This document shows positions 34,001 through 46,623 of a DNA stretch of 64,000 bases, in pieces. A program made the translations under genes and the position numbers. The stretch comes from Euglena gracilis. Its lineage: Eukaryota; Euglenida; Euglenophyceae; Euglenales. The notes beneath the pieces are model-generated. The model did not search any database. It saw only the letters and a program-made list of their open reading frames with translations, and was not told the origin of the DNA. The first letter of the stretch is position 1; the number at the start of each line of letters is the position of its first letter. The stretch covers positions 29,519,471-29,583,470 of the forward strand of contig CP154955.1 of the NCBI GenBank assembly GCA_039621445.1. The letters are read 5' to 3'.

Positions 34001-37000
34001 CCTTTAGCTGTCTGTTGCGAAGGGCGCCGGCGCGACAGGCGCAATTTTGCCCGCGGCGGGCGTGCGTAAAACGCAGCAGTTACCGCCCGGGAGGCGCAAA
34101 ATAGCACTTTGGCAACAGACGCCCCAAAAAACGTCGTTTTTCGGTCGCTTTCGGCCGAAATCGGCCGCGCCCGCGCTCAAGAGACGAGCGCTCTGCCCCG
34201 GGTAGAGGTCGGCGATCCTTTACCTGACTGTTGCGAAGGGCGCCGGCCCGACAGGCGCAATTTTGCCCACGGCCAGCGTGCGTAAAACGCAGAAGTTACC
34301 GCCCGGGAGGCGCAAAACAGCACTTCGGCAACGGACGCCCCAAAAACGTGGTTTTTCGGCCGTTTTCGGCCGAAATCGGCCGCGCCGGCGCTCCAAAAAC
34401 GAGCGCTCTGCCCCGGGTAGAGGTCGGCGATCCTTTACCTGACAGTTGCGAAGGGCGCCGGCCCGACAGGCGCAATTTTGCCCGCGGCGGGCGTGCGTAA
34501 AACGCAGCAGTTACCGCCCGGGAGGCGCAAAATAGCACTTTGGCAACGGACGCCCCAAAAACGTGGTTTTTCGGCCGTTTTCGGCCGAAATCGGCCGCGC
34601 CGGCGCTCCAAAAACGAGCGCTCTGCCCCGGGTAGAGGTCGGCGATCCTTTACCTGACTGTTGCGAAGGGCGCCGGCCCGACAGGCGCAATTTTGCCCGC
34701 GGCGGGCGTGCGTAAAACGCAGCAGTTACCGCCCGGGAGGCGCAAAATAACACTTCGGCAACGGACGCCCCAAAAAGCGTCTTTTTCGGTCGTTTTCGGC
34801 CGAAATCGGCCGCGCCGGCGCTCCAAAAACGAGCGCTCTGCCCCGGGTAGAGGTCGGCGATCCTTTACCTGACTGTTTCGAAGGGCGCCGGCCCGACAGG
34901 CGCAATTTTGCCCGCGGCGGGCGTGCGTAAAACGCAGAAGTTACCGCCCGGGAGGCGCAAAACAGCACTTCGGCAACGGACGCCCAAAAAAACGTGGTTT
35001 TTCGGTCGTTTTCGGCCGAAATCGGCCGCACCCGCGCTCCAAAAACGAGCGCTCTGCCCCGGGTAGAGGTCGGCGATCCTTTACCTGACTGTTGCGAAGG
35101 GCGCCGGCCCGACAGGCGCAATTTTGCCCGCGGCGGGCGTGCGTAAAACGCAGCAGTTACCGCCCGGGAGGCGCAAAATAGCACTTTGGCAACGGACGCC
35201 CAAAAAAACGTCGTTTTTCGGTCGTTTTCGGCCGAAATCGGCCGCGCCGGCGCTCCAAAAACGAGCGCTCTGCCCCGGGTAGAGGTCGGCGATCCTTTAC
35301 CTGACTGTTGCGAAGGGCGCCGGCCCGACAGGCGCAATTTTGCCCGCGGCGGGCGTGCGTAAAACGCAGCAGTTACCGCCCGGGAGGTGCAAAATAGCAC
35401 TTTGGCAACGGACGCCCAAAAATACGTCGTTTTTCGGTCGTTTTCGGCCGAAATCAGCCGCGCCCGCGCTCCAAAAACGAGCGCTCTGCCCCGGGTAGAG
35501 GTCGGCGATCCTTTACCTGACTGTTGCGAAGGGCGCCGGCCCGACAGGCGCAATTTTGCCCGCGGCGGGCGTGCGTAAAACGCAGCAGTTACCGCCCGGG
35601 AGGCGCAAAATAGCACTTCGGCAACGGACGCCCAAAAAGCGTCTTTTGTCGGTCGTTTTCGGCCGAAATCGACCGCGCCGCGCTCCAAAAACGAGCGCTC
35701 TGCCCCGGGTAGAGGTCGGCGATCCTTTACCTGACTGTTGCGAAGGGCGCCGGCCCGACAGGCGCAATTTTGCCCGCGGCGGGCGTGCGTAAAACGCAGC
35801 AGTTACCGCCCGGGAGGCGCAAAATAGCACTTTGGCAACGGACGCCCCAAAAACGTCGTTTTTCGGTCGTTTTCGGCCGAAATCAGCCGCGCCGGCGCTC
35901 CAAAAACGAGCGCTCTGCCCCGGGTAGAGGTCGGCGATCCTTTACCTGACTGTTTGGAAGGGCGCCGGCCCGACAGGCGCAATTTTGCCCGCGGCGGGCG
36001 TGCGTAAAACGCAGCAGTTACCGCCCGGGAGGCGCAAAATAGCACTTTGGCAACGGACGCCCCAAAAAACGTCGTTTTTCGGTCGTTTTCGGCCGAAATC
36101 GGCCGCGCCGGCGCTCCAAAAACGAGCGCTCTGCCCCGGGTAGAGGTCGGCGATCCTTTACCTGACTGTTGCGAAGGGCGCCGGCCCGACAGGCGCAATT
36201 TTGCCCGCGGCGGGCGTGCGTAAAACGCAGCAGTTACCGCCCGGGAGGCGCAAAATAGCACTTTGGCAACGGACGCCCCAAAAAACGTCGTTTTTCGGTC
36301 GTTTTCGGCCGAAATCGGCCGCGCCGGCGCTCCAAAAACGAGCGCTCTGCCCCGGGTAGAGGTCGGCGATCCTTTACCTGACTGTTGCGAAGGGCGCCGG
36401 CCCGACAGGCGCAATTTTGCCCGCGGCGGGCGTGCGTAAAACGCAGCAGTTACCGCCCGGGAGGCGCAAAATAGCACTTTGGCAACGGACGCCCCAAAAA
36501 ACGTCGTTTTTCGGTCGTTTTCGGCCGAAATCGGCCGCGCCGGCGCTCCAAAAACGAGCGCTCTGCCCCGGGTAGAGGTCGGCGATCCTTTACCTGACTG
36601 TTGCGAAGGGCGCCGGCCCGACAGGCGCAATTTTGCCCGCGGCGGGCGTGCGTAAAACGCAGCAGTTACCGCCCGGGAGGCGCAAAATAGCACTTTGGCA
36701 ACGGACGCCCCAAAAACGTCGTTTTTCGGTCGTTTTCACCCGAAATCGGCCGCGCCGGCGCTCCAAAAACGAGCGCTCTGCCCCGGGTAGAGGTCGGCGA
36801 TCCTTTACCTGACTGTTTCGAAGGGCGCCGGCCCGACAGGCGCAATTTTGCCCGCGGCGGGCGTGCGTAAAACGCAGCAGTTACCGCCCGGGAGGCGCAA
36901 AATAGCACTTTGGCAACGGACGCCCCAAAAACGTCGTTTTTCGGTCGTTTTCGGCCGAAATCGGCCGCGCCGGCGCTCCAAAAACGAGCGCTCTGCCCCG

Positions 37001-39924
37001 GGTAGAGGTCGGCGATCCTTTACCTGACTGTTGCGAAGGGCGCCGGCCCGACAGGCGCAATTTTGCCCGCGGCGGGCGTGCGTAAAACGCAGCAGTTACC
37101 GCCCGGGAGGCGCAAAAAAGCACTTTGGCAACGGACGCCCCAAAAACGTCGTTTTTCGGTCGTTTTCGGCCGAAAACGGCCGCGCCCGCGCTCCAAAAAC
37201 GAGCGCTCTGCCCCGGGTAGAGGTCGGCGATCCTTTACCTGACTGTTGCGAAGGGCGCCGGCCCGACAGGCGCAATTTTGCCCGCGGCGGGCGTGCGTAA
37301 AACGCAGCAGTTACCGCCCGGGAGGCGCAAAATAGCACTTTGGCAACGGACGCCCAAAAAAAACGTCGTTTTCGGTCGTTTTCGGCCGAAATCGGCCGCG
37401 CCGGCGCTCCAAAAACGAGCGCTCTGCCCCGGGTAGAGGTCGGCGATCCTTTACCTGACTGTTGCGAAGGGCGCCGGCCCGACAGGCGCAATTTTGCCCG
37501 CGGCGGGCGTGCGTAAAACGCAGCAGTTACCGCCCGGGAGGCGCAAAATAGCACTTTGGCAACGGACGCCAAAAAAAACGTCGTTTTTCGGTCGTTTTCG
37601 GCCGAAATCGGCCGCGCCGGCGCTCCAAAAACGAGCGCTCTGCCCCGGGTAGAGGTCGGCGATCCTTTACCTGCCAGTTGCGAAGGGCGCCGGCCCGACA
37701 GGCGCAATTTTGCCCGCGGCGGGCGTGCGTAAAACGCAGCAGTTACCGCCCGGGAGGCGCAAAATAGCACTTTGGCAACGGACGCCCAAAAAAACGTCGT
37801 TTTTCGGTCGTTTTCGGCCGAAATCGGCCGCGCCGGCGCTCCAAAAACGAGCGCTCTGCCCCGGGTAGAGGTCGGCGATCCTTTACCTGACTGTTTCGAA
37901 GGGCGCCGGCCCGACAGGCGCAATTTTGCCCGCGGCGGGCGTGCGTAAAACGCAGCAGTTACCGCCCGGGAGGCGCAAAATAGCACTTTGGCAACGGACG
38001 CCAAAAAAAAACGTCGTTTTCGGTCGTTTTCGGCCGAAATCGGCCGCGCCGGCGCTCCAAAAACGAGCGCTCTGCCCCGGGTAGAGGTCGGCGATCCTTT
38101 ACCTGACTGTTGCGAAGGGCGCCGGCCCGACAGGCGCAATTTTGCCCGCGGCGGGCGTGCGTAAAACGCAGCAGTTACCGCCCGGGAGGCGCAAAATAGC
38201 ACTTTGGCAACGGACGCCCCAAAAAACGTCGTTTTTCGGTCGTTTTCGGCCGAAATCGGCCGCGCCGGCGCTCCAAAAACGAGCGCTCTGCCCCGGGTAG
38301 AGGTCGGCGATCCTTTACCTGACTGTTGCGAAGGGCGCCGGCCCGACAGGCGCAATTTCGCCCCCGGCGGGCGTGCGTAAAACGCAGAAGTTACCGCCCG
38401 GGAGGCGCAAAACAGCACTTCGGCAACGGACGCCCCAAAAACGTGGTTTTTCGGTCGTTTCCGGCCGAAATCGGCCGCGCCGGCGTTCCAAAAACAAGCG
38501 CTCTGCCCCGGGTAGAGGTCGGCGATCCTTTACCTGACAGTTGCGAAGGGCGCCGGCCCGACAGGCGCAATTTTGCCCGCGGCGGGCGTGCGTAAAAACG
38601 CAGCAGTTACCGCCCGGGAGGCGCAAAATAGCAGACCCCCCGAAAAAAAACCTCGTTTTTTCGGTCGTTTTCGGCCGAAATCGGCCGCGCCGGCGCTCCA
38701 AAAACGAGCGCTCTGCCCCGGGTAGAGGTCGGCGATCCTTTACCTGACAGTTGCGAAGGGCGCCGGCCCGACAGGCGCAATTTTGCCCGCGGCGGGCGTG
38801 CGTAAAACGCAGCAGTTACCGCCCGGGAGGCGCAAAATAGCACTTTGGCAACGGACGCCCAAAAAAACGTCTTTTTTCGGTCGTTTTCGGCCGAAATCGG
38901 CCGCGCCGGCGCTCCAAAAACGAGCGCTCTGCCCCGGGTAGAGGTCGGCGATCCTTTACCTGACTGTTGCGAAGGGCGCCGGCCCGACAGGCGCAATTTT
39001 GCCCGCGGCGGGCGTGCGTAAAACGCAGCAGTTACCGCCCGGGAGGCGCAAAATAGCACTTTGGCAACGGACGCCCAAAAAAACGTCGTTTTTCGGTCGT
39101 TTTCGGCCGAAATCGGCCGCGCCGGCGCTCCAAAAACGAGGGCGCTGCCCCGGGAGAGGTCGGCGACCCTTTACCTGACGTTGCGAAGGGCGCCGGCCGA
39201 CAGGCGCCAATTTGCCCTGACGGCGGACGTGCGTTAAACACGCCAGAGTTCCGCCGGGAGGCGCAAAATTAGCACTTCGGCAACCCACGCCCCAAAAAAC
39301 GTGGTTTTTCGGCCGTTTCGGCGAAATCGGCCGCGCCGGGGTTCCAAAAAACGACGGCGTAGCGCGCTCTGTGTTTTTTTTTTCTCTCGCCCGGTTAGAG
39401 GTCGGCGATCCTTTACCTGACTGTTGCGAAGGGCGCCAGCGTGACAGGAGCAATTTTGCCTGCGGCGGGCGTGCGTAAAACGCAGCCGGGGGCCAGCAGA
39501 GCCGTTACCGCCCCGGGAGGGCGCCAAATAGCACTTCGGCAAAAGGACGCCCAAAAAACGTCGTTTTTTCGGTCGTTTTCGGCCGAAATCGGCCGCGCCC
39601 GGCGCTCCAAAAACGAGCGCTCTGCCCCGGGTAGAGGTCGGCGATCCTTTACCTGACTGTTGCGAAGGGCGCCGGCCCGACAGGCGCAATTTTGCCCGCG
39701 GCGGGCGTGCGTAAAACGCAGCAGTTACCGCCCGGGAGGCGCAAAATAGCACTTTGGCAACGGACGCCCAAAAATACGTCGTTTCTCGGTCGTTTTCGGC
39801 CGAAATCAACCGCGCCGGCTCTCCAAAAACGAGCGCTCTGCCCCGGGTAGAGGTCGGCAATCCTTTACCTGACAGTTGCGAAGGGCGCCGGCCCGACAGG
39901 CGCAATTTTGCCCGCGGCGGGCGT
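25070..39924 (+). repeat. Satellite array, central block
   Basis: About 69 monomers. Sub-domains differ in age. The 27.2-31.1 kb stretch is divergent (variants ACCCGAAATTGGCC, AACACGGCATTTACC, AGCAATTTGG) with a variant set at about 28.74 kb repeated near 30.24 kb. In contrast 35.8-38.3 kb is almost perfectly homogeneous, with 216-bp spacing (GCACTTTGG at 36042 and 36258). Monomers at 33.4-34.5 kb carry private variants that reappear in reverse orientation in the inverted block. No gene found in the array. Confidence 0.96.
39119..39610 (+). other. Indel-rich, corrupted satellite stretch
   Basis: Within about 500 bp the monomers show many small insertions and losses (GAGGGCGCTGCC, CCTGACGGCGGACGTGCG, a T run after CGCTCTGTG, GGGGGCCAGCAGAGCC, GGGAGGGCGCCAAA), unlike flanking copies that are nearly perfect. 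It lies about 300 bp before the orientation switch at 39924. Either a low-quality assembly patch or a mutated junction. Confidence 0.7.
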
Positions 39925-42708
39925 AATTTCGGCCGAAAACGACCGAAAAAAGACGCTTTTTGGGGCGTCCGTTGCCGAAGTGCTAGTTTGCGCCTTCCGG
40001 GCGGTAACTGCTGCGTTTTACGCACGCCTGCCGCGGGCAAAATTGCGCCTGTCGCGCCGGCGCCCTTCGCAACTGTCAGGTAAAGGATCGCTGACCTCTA
40101 CCCGGGGCAGAGCGCTCGTTTTTGGAGCGCGGGCGCGGCCGATTTCGGCCGAGAACGACCGAAAAACGACGTTTTTTGGCGTCCGTTGCCAAAGACCTAT
40201 TTTGCGCGTCCCGGGCGGTAACTGCTGCGTTTTACGCACGCCCGCCGCGGGCAAAATTGCGCCTGTCGGGCCGGCGCCCTTCGCAACAGTCAGGTAAAGG
40301 ATCGCCGACATCTACCCGTGGCAGAGCGCTCGTTTTTGGAGCGCCGGCGCGGCCGATTTCGGCCGAAAACGACCGGAAAAAGACGCTTTTTGGGGCGTCC
40401 GTTAACGAAGTGTTATTTTGCGCCTCCCGGGCGGTGACTGCTCGTTGCCGAAGTGGTGTTTTGCGCCTCCCGGGCGGTAACTTCTGCGTTTTACGCACGC
40501 CCGCCGCGGGCAAAATTGCGCCTGTCGGGCCGGCACCCTTTGCAACTGTCAGGTAAAGGATCGCCGACCTCTACCCGGGGCAGAGCGCTCGTTTTTGGAG
40601 CGCGGGCGCGGCCGATTTCGGCCGAAAACGACCGAAAAACGACGTTTTTTGGGGGGTCTTTTGCCAAAGTGCTATTTTGCGCCTCCCGGGCGGTGACTGC
40701 TGCGTTTTACGCACGCCCGCCGCGGGCAAAATTGCGCCTGTCGGGCCGGCGCCCTTCGCAACAGTCAGGTAAAGGATCGCCGACCTCTACCCGGGGCAGA
40801 GCGCTCGTTTTTGGAGCGCCGGCGCGGCCGATTTCGGCCGAAAACGGCCGAAAACCACGTTTTTGGGGCGTCCGTTGCCAAAGTGCTGTTTTGCGCCTCC
40901 CGGGCGGTAACTTCTGCGTTTTACGCACGCCCGCCGCGGGCAAAATTGCGCCTGTCGGGCCGGCGCCCTTCACAACTGTCAGGTAAAGGATCGCCGACCT
41001 CTACCCGGGGCAGAGCGCTCGTTTTTGGAGCGCCGGCGCGGCCGATTTCGGCCGAAAACGGCCGAAAAACCACGTTTTTGGGGCGTCCGTTGCCGAAGTG
41101 CTGTTTTGCGCCTCCCGGGCGGTAACTTCTGCGTTTTACGCACGCTGGCCGTGGGCAAAATTGCGCCTGTCGGGCCGGCGCCCTTCGCAACAGTCAGGTA
41201 AAGGATCGCCGACCTCTACCCGGGGCAGAGCGCTCGTCTCTGGAGCGCGGGCGCGGCCGATTTCGGCCGAAAGCGACCGAAAAACGACGTTTTTTGGGGC
41301 GTCTGTTGCCAAAGTGCTATTTTGCGCCTCCCGGGCGGTAACTGCTGCGTTTTACGCACGCCCGCCGCGGGCAAAATTGCGCCTGTCGCGCCGGCGCCCT
41401 TCGCAACATACAGGTAAAGGATCGCCGACCTCTACCCGGGGCAGAGCGCTCGTTTCTGGAGCGCGGGCGCGGCCGATTTCGGCCGAAAGCGACCGAAAAA
41501 CGACGTTTTTGGGGGCGTCTGTTGCCAAAGTGCTATTTTGCGCCTCCCGGGCGGTAACTGCTGCGTTTTACGCACGCCGGCAGCGGGCAAAATTGCGCCT
41601 GTTGCACCGGCGCCCTTCGCAACAGTCAGCTAAAGGATCGCCGACCTCTACCCGGGGCAGAGCGCTCGTTTTTGGAGCGCCGGCGCGGCTGATTTCGGCC
41701 GAAAACGACCGAAAAACGACGTTTTTGGGGGCGTCTTTTGCCAAAGTGCTATTTTGCGCCTCCCGGGCGGTAACTGCTGCGTTTTACGCACGCCCGCCGC
41801 GGGCAAAATTGTGCCTGTCGGCCCGGCGCCCTTCGCAACTGTCAGGTAAAGGACCGCCGACCTCTACCCGGGGCAGAGCGCTCGTTTTTGGAGCGCCGGC
41901 GCGGCCTATTTCGGCAAAAACGACCGGAAAAAGACGCTTTTTGGGGCGTCCGTTGCCGAAGTGTTATTTTGCGCCTCCCGGGTGGTAACTTCTGCGTTTT
42001 ACGCACGCCTTCCGCGAGCAAAATTGCGCCTGTCGGGCCGGCGCCCTTCGCAACTGTCAGGTAAAGGATCGCTGACCTATACCCGGGGCAGAGCGCTCGT
42101 TTTTGGAGCGCCGGCGCGGCCTATTTCGGCCGAAAACGACCGAAAAACCACGTTTTTGGGGCGTCCGTTGCCGAAGTGCTGTTTTGCGCCTCCCGGGTGG
42201 TAACTTCTGCGTTTTACGCACGCCTGCCGCGAGCAAAATTGCGCCTGTCGGGCCGGCGCCCTTCGCAACTGTCAGGTAAAGGATCGCTGACCTCACCCGG
42301 GGCAGAGCGCTCGTTTTTGGAGCGCGGGCGCGGCCGATTTCGGCCGAAAACGACCGAAAAACGACGTTTTTTGGGGCGTCCGTTGCCAAAGAGCTATTTT
42401 GCGCCTCCCGGGCGGTAACTGCTGCGTTTTACGCACGCCCGCCGCGGGCAAAAATGCGCCTGTCGGGCCGGCGCCCTTCGCAACTGTCAGGTAAAGGATC
42501 GCTGACCTATACCCGGGGCAGAGCGCTCGTTTTTGGAGCGCCGGCGCGGCCTATTTCGGCCGAAAACGACCGAAAAACCACGTTTTTGGGGCGTCCGTTG
42601 CCGAAGTGCTGTTTTGCGCCTCCCGGGTGGTAACTTCTGCGTTTTACGCACGCCTGCCGCGAGCAAAATTGCGCCTGTCGGGCCGGCGCCCTTCGCAACT
42701 GTCAGGTA
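39925..42708 (-). repeat. Inverted satellite block
   Basis: The monomers read on the minus strand from 39925 (after GGCGGGCGT) to GTCAGGTA at 42708, where the + orientation resumes. Length is about 12.9 monomers. The left junction lies at the palindromic TTTCGGCCGAAA part of the monomer, a natural fold-back point. Rare variants (reverse complements of CCCACGGCCAGCGTG, TTTTTGCCGAAATAGG, CTCGCGGCAGGCGTG) occur in the mirror order of 33.4-34.3 kb, so part of the block is an inverted copy of that region with one extra monomer. Confidence 0.92.
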
Positions 42709-45371
42709 GCAGGCGTGCGTAAAACGCAGCAGTTACTGCCCGGGAGGCGCAAAATAGCACTTTGGCAACGGACGCCCAAAAAACGTGGGTTTTCGGTCGT
42801 TTTCGGCCGAAATCGGCCGCGCCGGCGCTCCAAAAACGAGCGCTCTGCCCCGGGTAGAGGTCGGCGATCCTTTACCTGACTGTTGCGAAGGGCGCCGGCC
42901 CGACAGGCGCAATTTTGCCCGCGGCGGGCGTGCGTAAAACGCAGCAGTTACCGCCCGGGAGGCGCAAAATAGCACTTTGGCAACGGACGCCCCAAAAAAC
43001 GTCGTTTTCGGTCGTTTTCGGCCGAAATCGGCCGCGCCGGCGCTCCAAAAACGAGCGCTCTGCCCCGGGTAGAGGTCGGCGATCCTTTACCTGACTGTTG
43101 CGAAGGGCGCCGGCCCGACAGGCGCAATTTTGCCCGCGGCGGGCGTGCGTAAAACGCAGCAGTTACCGCCCGGGAGGCGCAAAATAGCACTTTGGCAACG
43201 GCCGCCCTAAAAAAAACGTCGTTTTCGGTCGTTTTCGGCCGAAATCGGCCGCGCCGGCGCTCCAAAAACGAGCGCTCTGCCCCGGGTAGAGGTCGGCGAT
43301 CCTTTACCTGACTGTTGCGAAGGGCGCCGGCCCGACAGGCGCAATTTTGCCCGCGGCGGGCGTGCGTAAAACGCAGCAGTTAGTTACCGCCCGGGAGGCG
43401 CAAAATAGCACTTTGGCAACGGACGCCCAAAAAAAAACGTCGTTTTTCGGTCGTTTTCGGCCGAAATCGGCCGCGCCCGTGCTCCAAAAACGAGCGCTCT
43501 GCCCCGAGTAGAGGTCGGCGATCCTTTACCTGACTGTTTCGAAGGGCGCCGGCCCGACAGGCGCAATTTTGCCCGCGGCGGGCGTGCGTAAAACGCAGCA
43601 GTTACCGCCCGGAAGGCGCAAAATAACACTTCGCAAACGGACGCCCCAAAAAGCGTCTTTTTTCGGTCGTTTTCGGCCGAAATCGGCCGCGCCGGCGCTC
43701 CAAAAACGAGTGCCCTGCCCTGGGTAGAGGTCGGCGATCCTTTACCTGACTGTTGCGAAGGGCGCCGGCCGGACAGGCGCAATTTTGCCCGCGGCGGGCG
43801 TGCGTAAAACACAGCAGTTACCGCCCAGAAGGCGCAAAATAACACTTCGGCAACGGACGCCCCAAAAAGCGTCTTTTTTCGGTCGTTTTCGGCCGAAATC
43901 GGCCGCGCCGGCGCTCCAAAAACGAGCGCTCTGCCCCGGGTAGAGGTCGGCGATCCTTTACCTGACTGTTGCGAAGGGCGCCGGCCCAACAGGCGAAATT
44001 TTGCCCGCGGCGGGCGTGCGTAAAACGCAGCAGTTACCGCCCGGGAGGCGCAAAATAGCACTTTGGCAACGGACGCCAAAAAAAAACGTCATTTTTCGGT
44101 CGTTTTCGGCCGAAATCGGCCGCGCCGGCGCTCCAAAAACGAGCGCTCTGCCCCGGGTAGAGGTCGGGGATCCTTTACCTGACTGTTTCGAAGGGCGCCG
44201 GCCTGACAGGCGCAATTTTGCCCGCAGCGGGCGTGCGTAAAACGCAGCAGTTACCGCCCGGGAGGCGCAAAATAGCACTTTGGCAACGGACGCCCCAAAA
44301 AACGTCGTTTTTCGGTCGTTTTCGGCCGAAATCGGCCGCGTCCGCGCTCCAAAAACGAGCGCTCTGCCCCGGGTAGAGGTCGGCGATCCTTTACCTGACT
44401 GTTGCGAAGGGCGCCGGCCCGACAGGCGCAATTTTGCCCACGGCAGGCGTGCGTAAAACGCAGCAGTTACCGCCCGGGAGGCGCAAAATAGCACTTCGGC
44501 AACGGACGCCCCAAAAACGTGGGTTTTCGGTCGTTTTCGGCCGAAAACGGCCGCGCCCGCGCTCCAAAAACGAGCGCTCTGCCCCGGGTAGAGGTCGGCA
44601 ATCCTTTACCTGACTGTTTCGAAGGGCGCCGGCCCGACAGGCGCAATTTCGCCCGCGGCGGGCGTGCGTAAAACGCAGCAGTTACCGCCCGGGAGGCGCA
44701 AAATAGCACTTCGGCAACGGACGCCCAAAAAAAACGTCTTTTTTTGGTCGTTTTCGGCCGGAATCGGCCGCGCCGGCGCTTCAAAAACGAGCGCTCTGCC
44801 CCGGGTAGAGGTCGGCGATCCTTTACCTGACTGTTTCGAAGAGCGCCGGCCCGACAGGCGCAATTTTTCCCACGGCGGGCGTGCGTAAAACGCAGCAGTT
44901 ACCGCCCGGGAGGCGCAAAATAGCACTTCGGCAACGGACGCCCCAAAAACGTGGTTTTTCGGTCGTTTTCGGCCGAAAACGGCCGCGCCCGCGCTCCAAA
45001 AACGAGCGCTCTGCCCCGGGTAGAGGTCGGCAATCCTTTACCTGACTGTTTCGAAGGGCGCCGGCCCGACAGGCGCAATTTCGCCCGCGGCGGGCGTGCG
45101 TAAAACGCAGCAGTTACCGCCCGGGAGGCGCAAAATAGCACTTCGGCAACGGACGCATAAAAAAAACGTCTTTTTTTGGTCGTTTTCGGCCGGAATCGGC
45201 CGCGCCGGCGCTTCAAAAACGAGCGCTCTGCCCCGGGTAGAGGTCGGCGATCCTTTACCTGACTGTTTCGAAGGGCGCCGGCCCGACAGGCGCAATTTTG
45301 CTCGCGGCGGGCGTGCGTAAAACGCAGCAGTTACCGCCCGGTAGGCGCAAAATAGCACTTCGGCAACGGAC
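42709..45371 (+). repeat. Satellite array, right-central block
   Basis: About 12 monomers back in + orientation, ending at GGCAACGGAC where copy A begins. Variant monomers with GAAAACGGCC, GGCAATCC and CGCTTCAAAAACG (44.5-45.2 kb) also occur at 49.7-50.0 kb, next to copy B. Confidence 0.95.
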
Positions 45372-46623
45372 AGTGTACGTCCAACCCTGCTTTCCTCGCT
45401 TTCTCCTTGTGGAGGCGCCCTACTTAGGAAAGTAGAAGTTGGAGTAACAGAAAAGAAAAAAAAATTAATATAACAGTTGAAAAGCCCTTTTCCCCAGTTA
45501 AGAGGCAGAGCACAAGACAGGGGAGGAGCCCTATGGGCTACGGTCCAGGTAAGTGACAAGTGTGCTTTCAGCACTTCAAAATGTGAAAAAGCAAACTTGG
45601 AAATCAAGTCTTGCAAAGACAAAATGGAAAGAAAAGAATACCACCTGTGGAGAGGAGAACCAGAATTAGGCTTTCGTATTCCTAATTCAGGCCGTTGGAC
45701 ATCTGTAGGAATACCACCTAGCATAGTACTGTGTATGGGGCTCAGAGCTTACACCGTAGGCTTATACCTACATACACAGTACCATGGCCTTACGGCTGCC
45801 TGGTACACATCCCCCTCCCAGGGCTATGCCCGATTTCCCTACTGGACCAGGCCAGTCGGAATGCCGGACACAGTCGTGGGAACGGGGACCTGTCACAGGG
45901 CCGTTTGCGGCTTTTGGTTCTCCTGTCATCAGGGGTGTGGGAAGGAAATTGCGAAATAACGCAAAAACGCGCAAAAGTGGTTAACCGCTTATGCGGTACC
46001 TACTTATTGCGGCAAAGGGGTGGAAGCGGAAGAGCCCATTGGGAAATGGGGCTGGAAGGTTTCCATTCCAGAAAGTCCCATCCACCCAGTTTGGGTTGTG
46101 TCTATGACACGCGGGGAGGTCTCATTCCATAATCGGAAAAGATTGAAGGGTGGGGTCTGGAAGGAGGGGGCACCTGGCCAGTCATATCTGACCAGGGAGG
46201 AAGACCTATTTACAAAGCCAACTGCCGGCGACAGCGATATTTTGCCCAGGTGGGTAAAGGAGAGAGGAGTGGGGGGCTGGTCAAAGGACCTTAGCAGAAG
46301 TTTTGCTGTCTGGCAGTCTTATGTGGCCTTATAGCAGAAAAGTAACAAGTTGGGAGCTATTATTACGGTGTGCGCGCTGTACGCTGTGTGTCTTCTTACT
46401 GGCGGCATATACCGCTAAGAGAAGGCTTCACAGCGCTGCTCGGACACGGTGTTTTCGATGGGGTATCCCCAGAGGCTTTTACCTCGATAGAAGGGCTGTA
46501 GCCCAAAAAGGGGAAGATATGTTGGCAGATGTGCCTGGGATGGATACCGAATACAGGGCCTATAGGCCTGATGGAAAGGTCAGAACAGGGTCCATGGACC
46601 TGTGGCCTGTAAGCCTGGGGTAT
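45372..46623 (-). other. 3' terminal region of copy A
   Basis: No gene seen. It holds the two islands shared with element 1 (45636-45656 and 45798-45839), a long hairpin, AT-rich sequence near the terminus (45455-45480), and an AATAATAG-type stretch near 46360. Comparison with element 1 supports continuity from ORF5 to the element end, but no LTR boundary can be set because no second LTR is present. Confidence 0.6.
45726..45782. repeat. Hairpin with 12-bp arms in the 3' region (copy A)
   Basis: GTACTGTGTATG at 45726-45737 pairs with CATACACAGTAC at 45771-45782. The loop contains a second palindrome, GTAGGCTTATACCTAC. Conserved in copy B. Confidence 0.75.
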
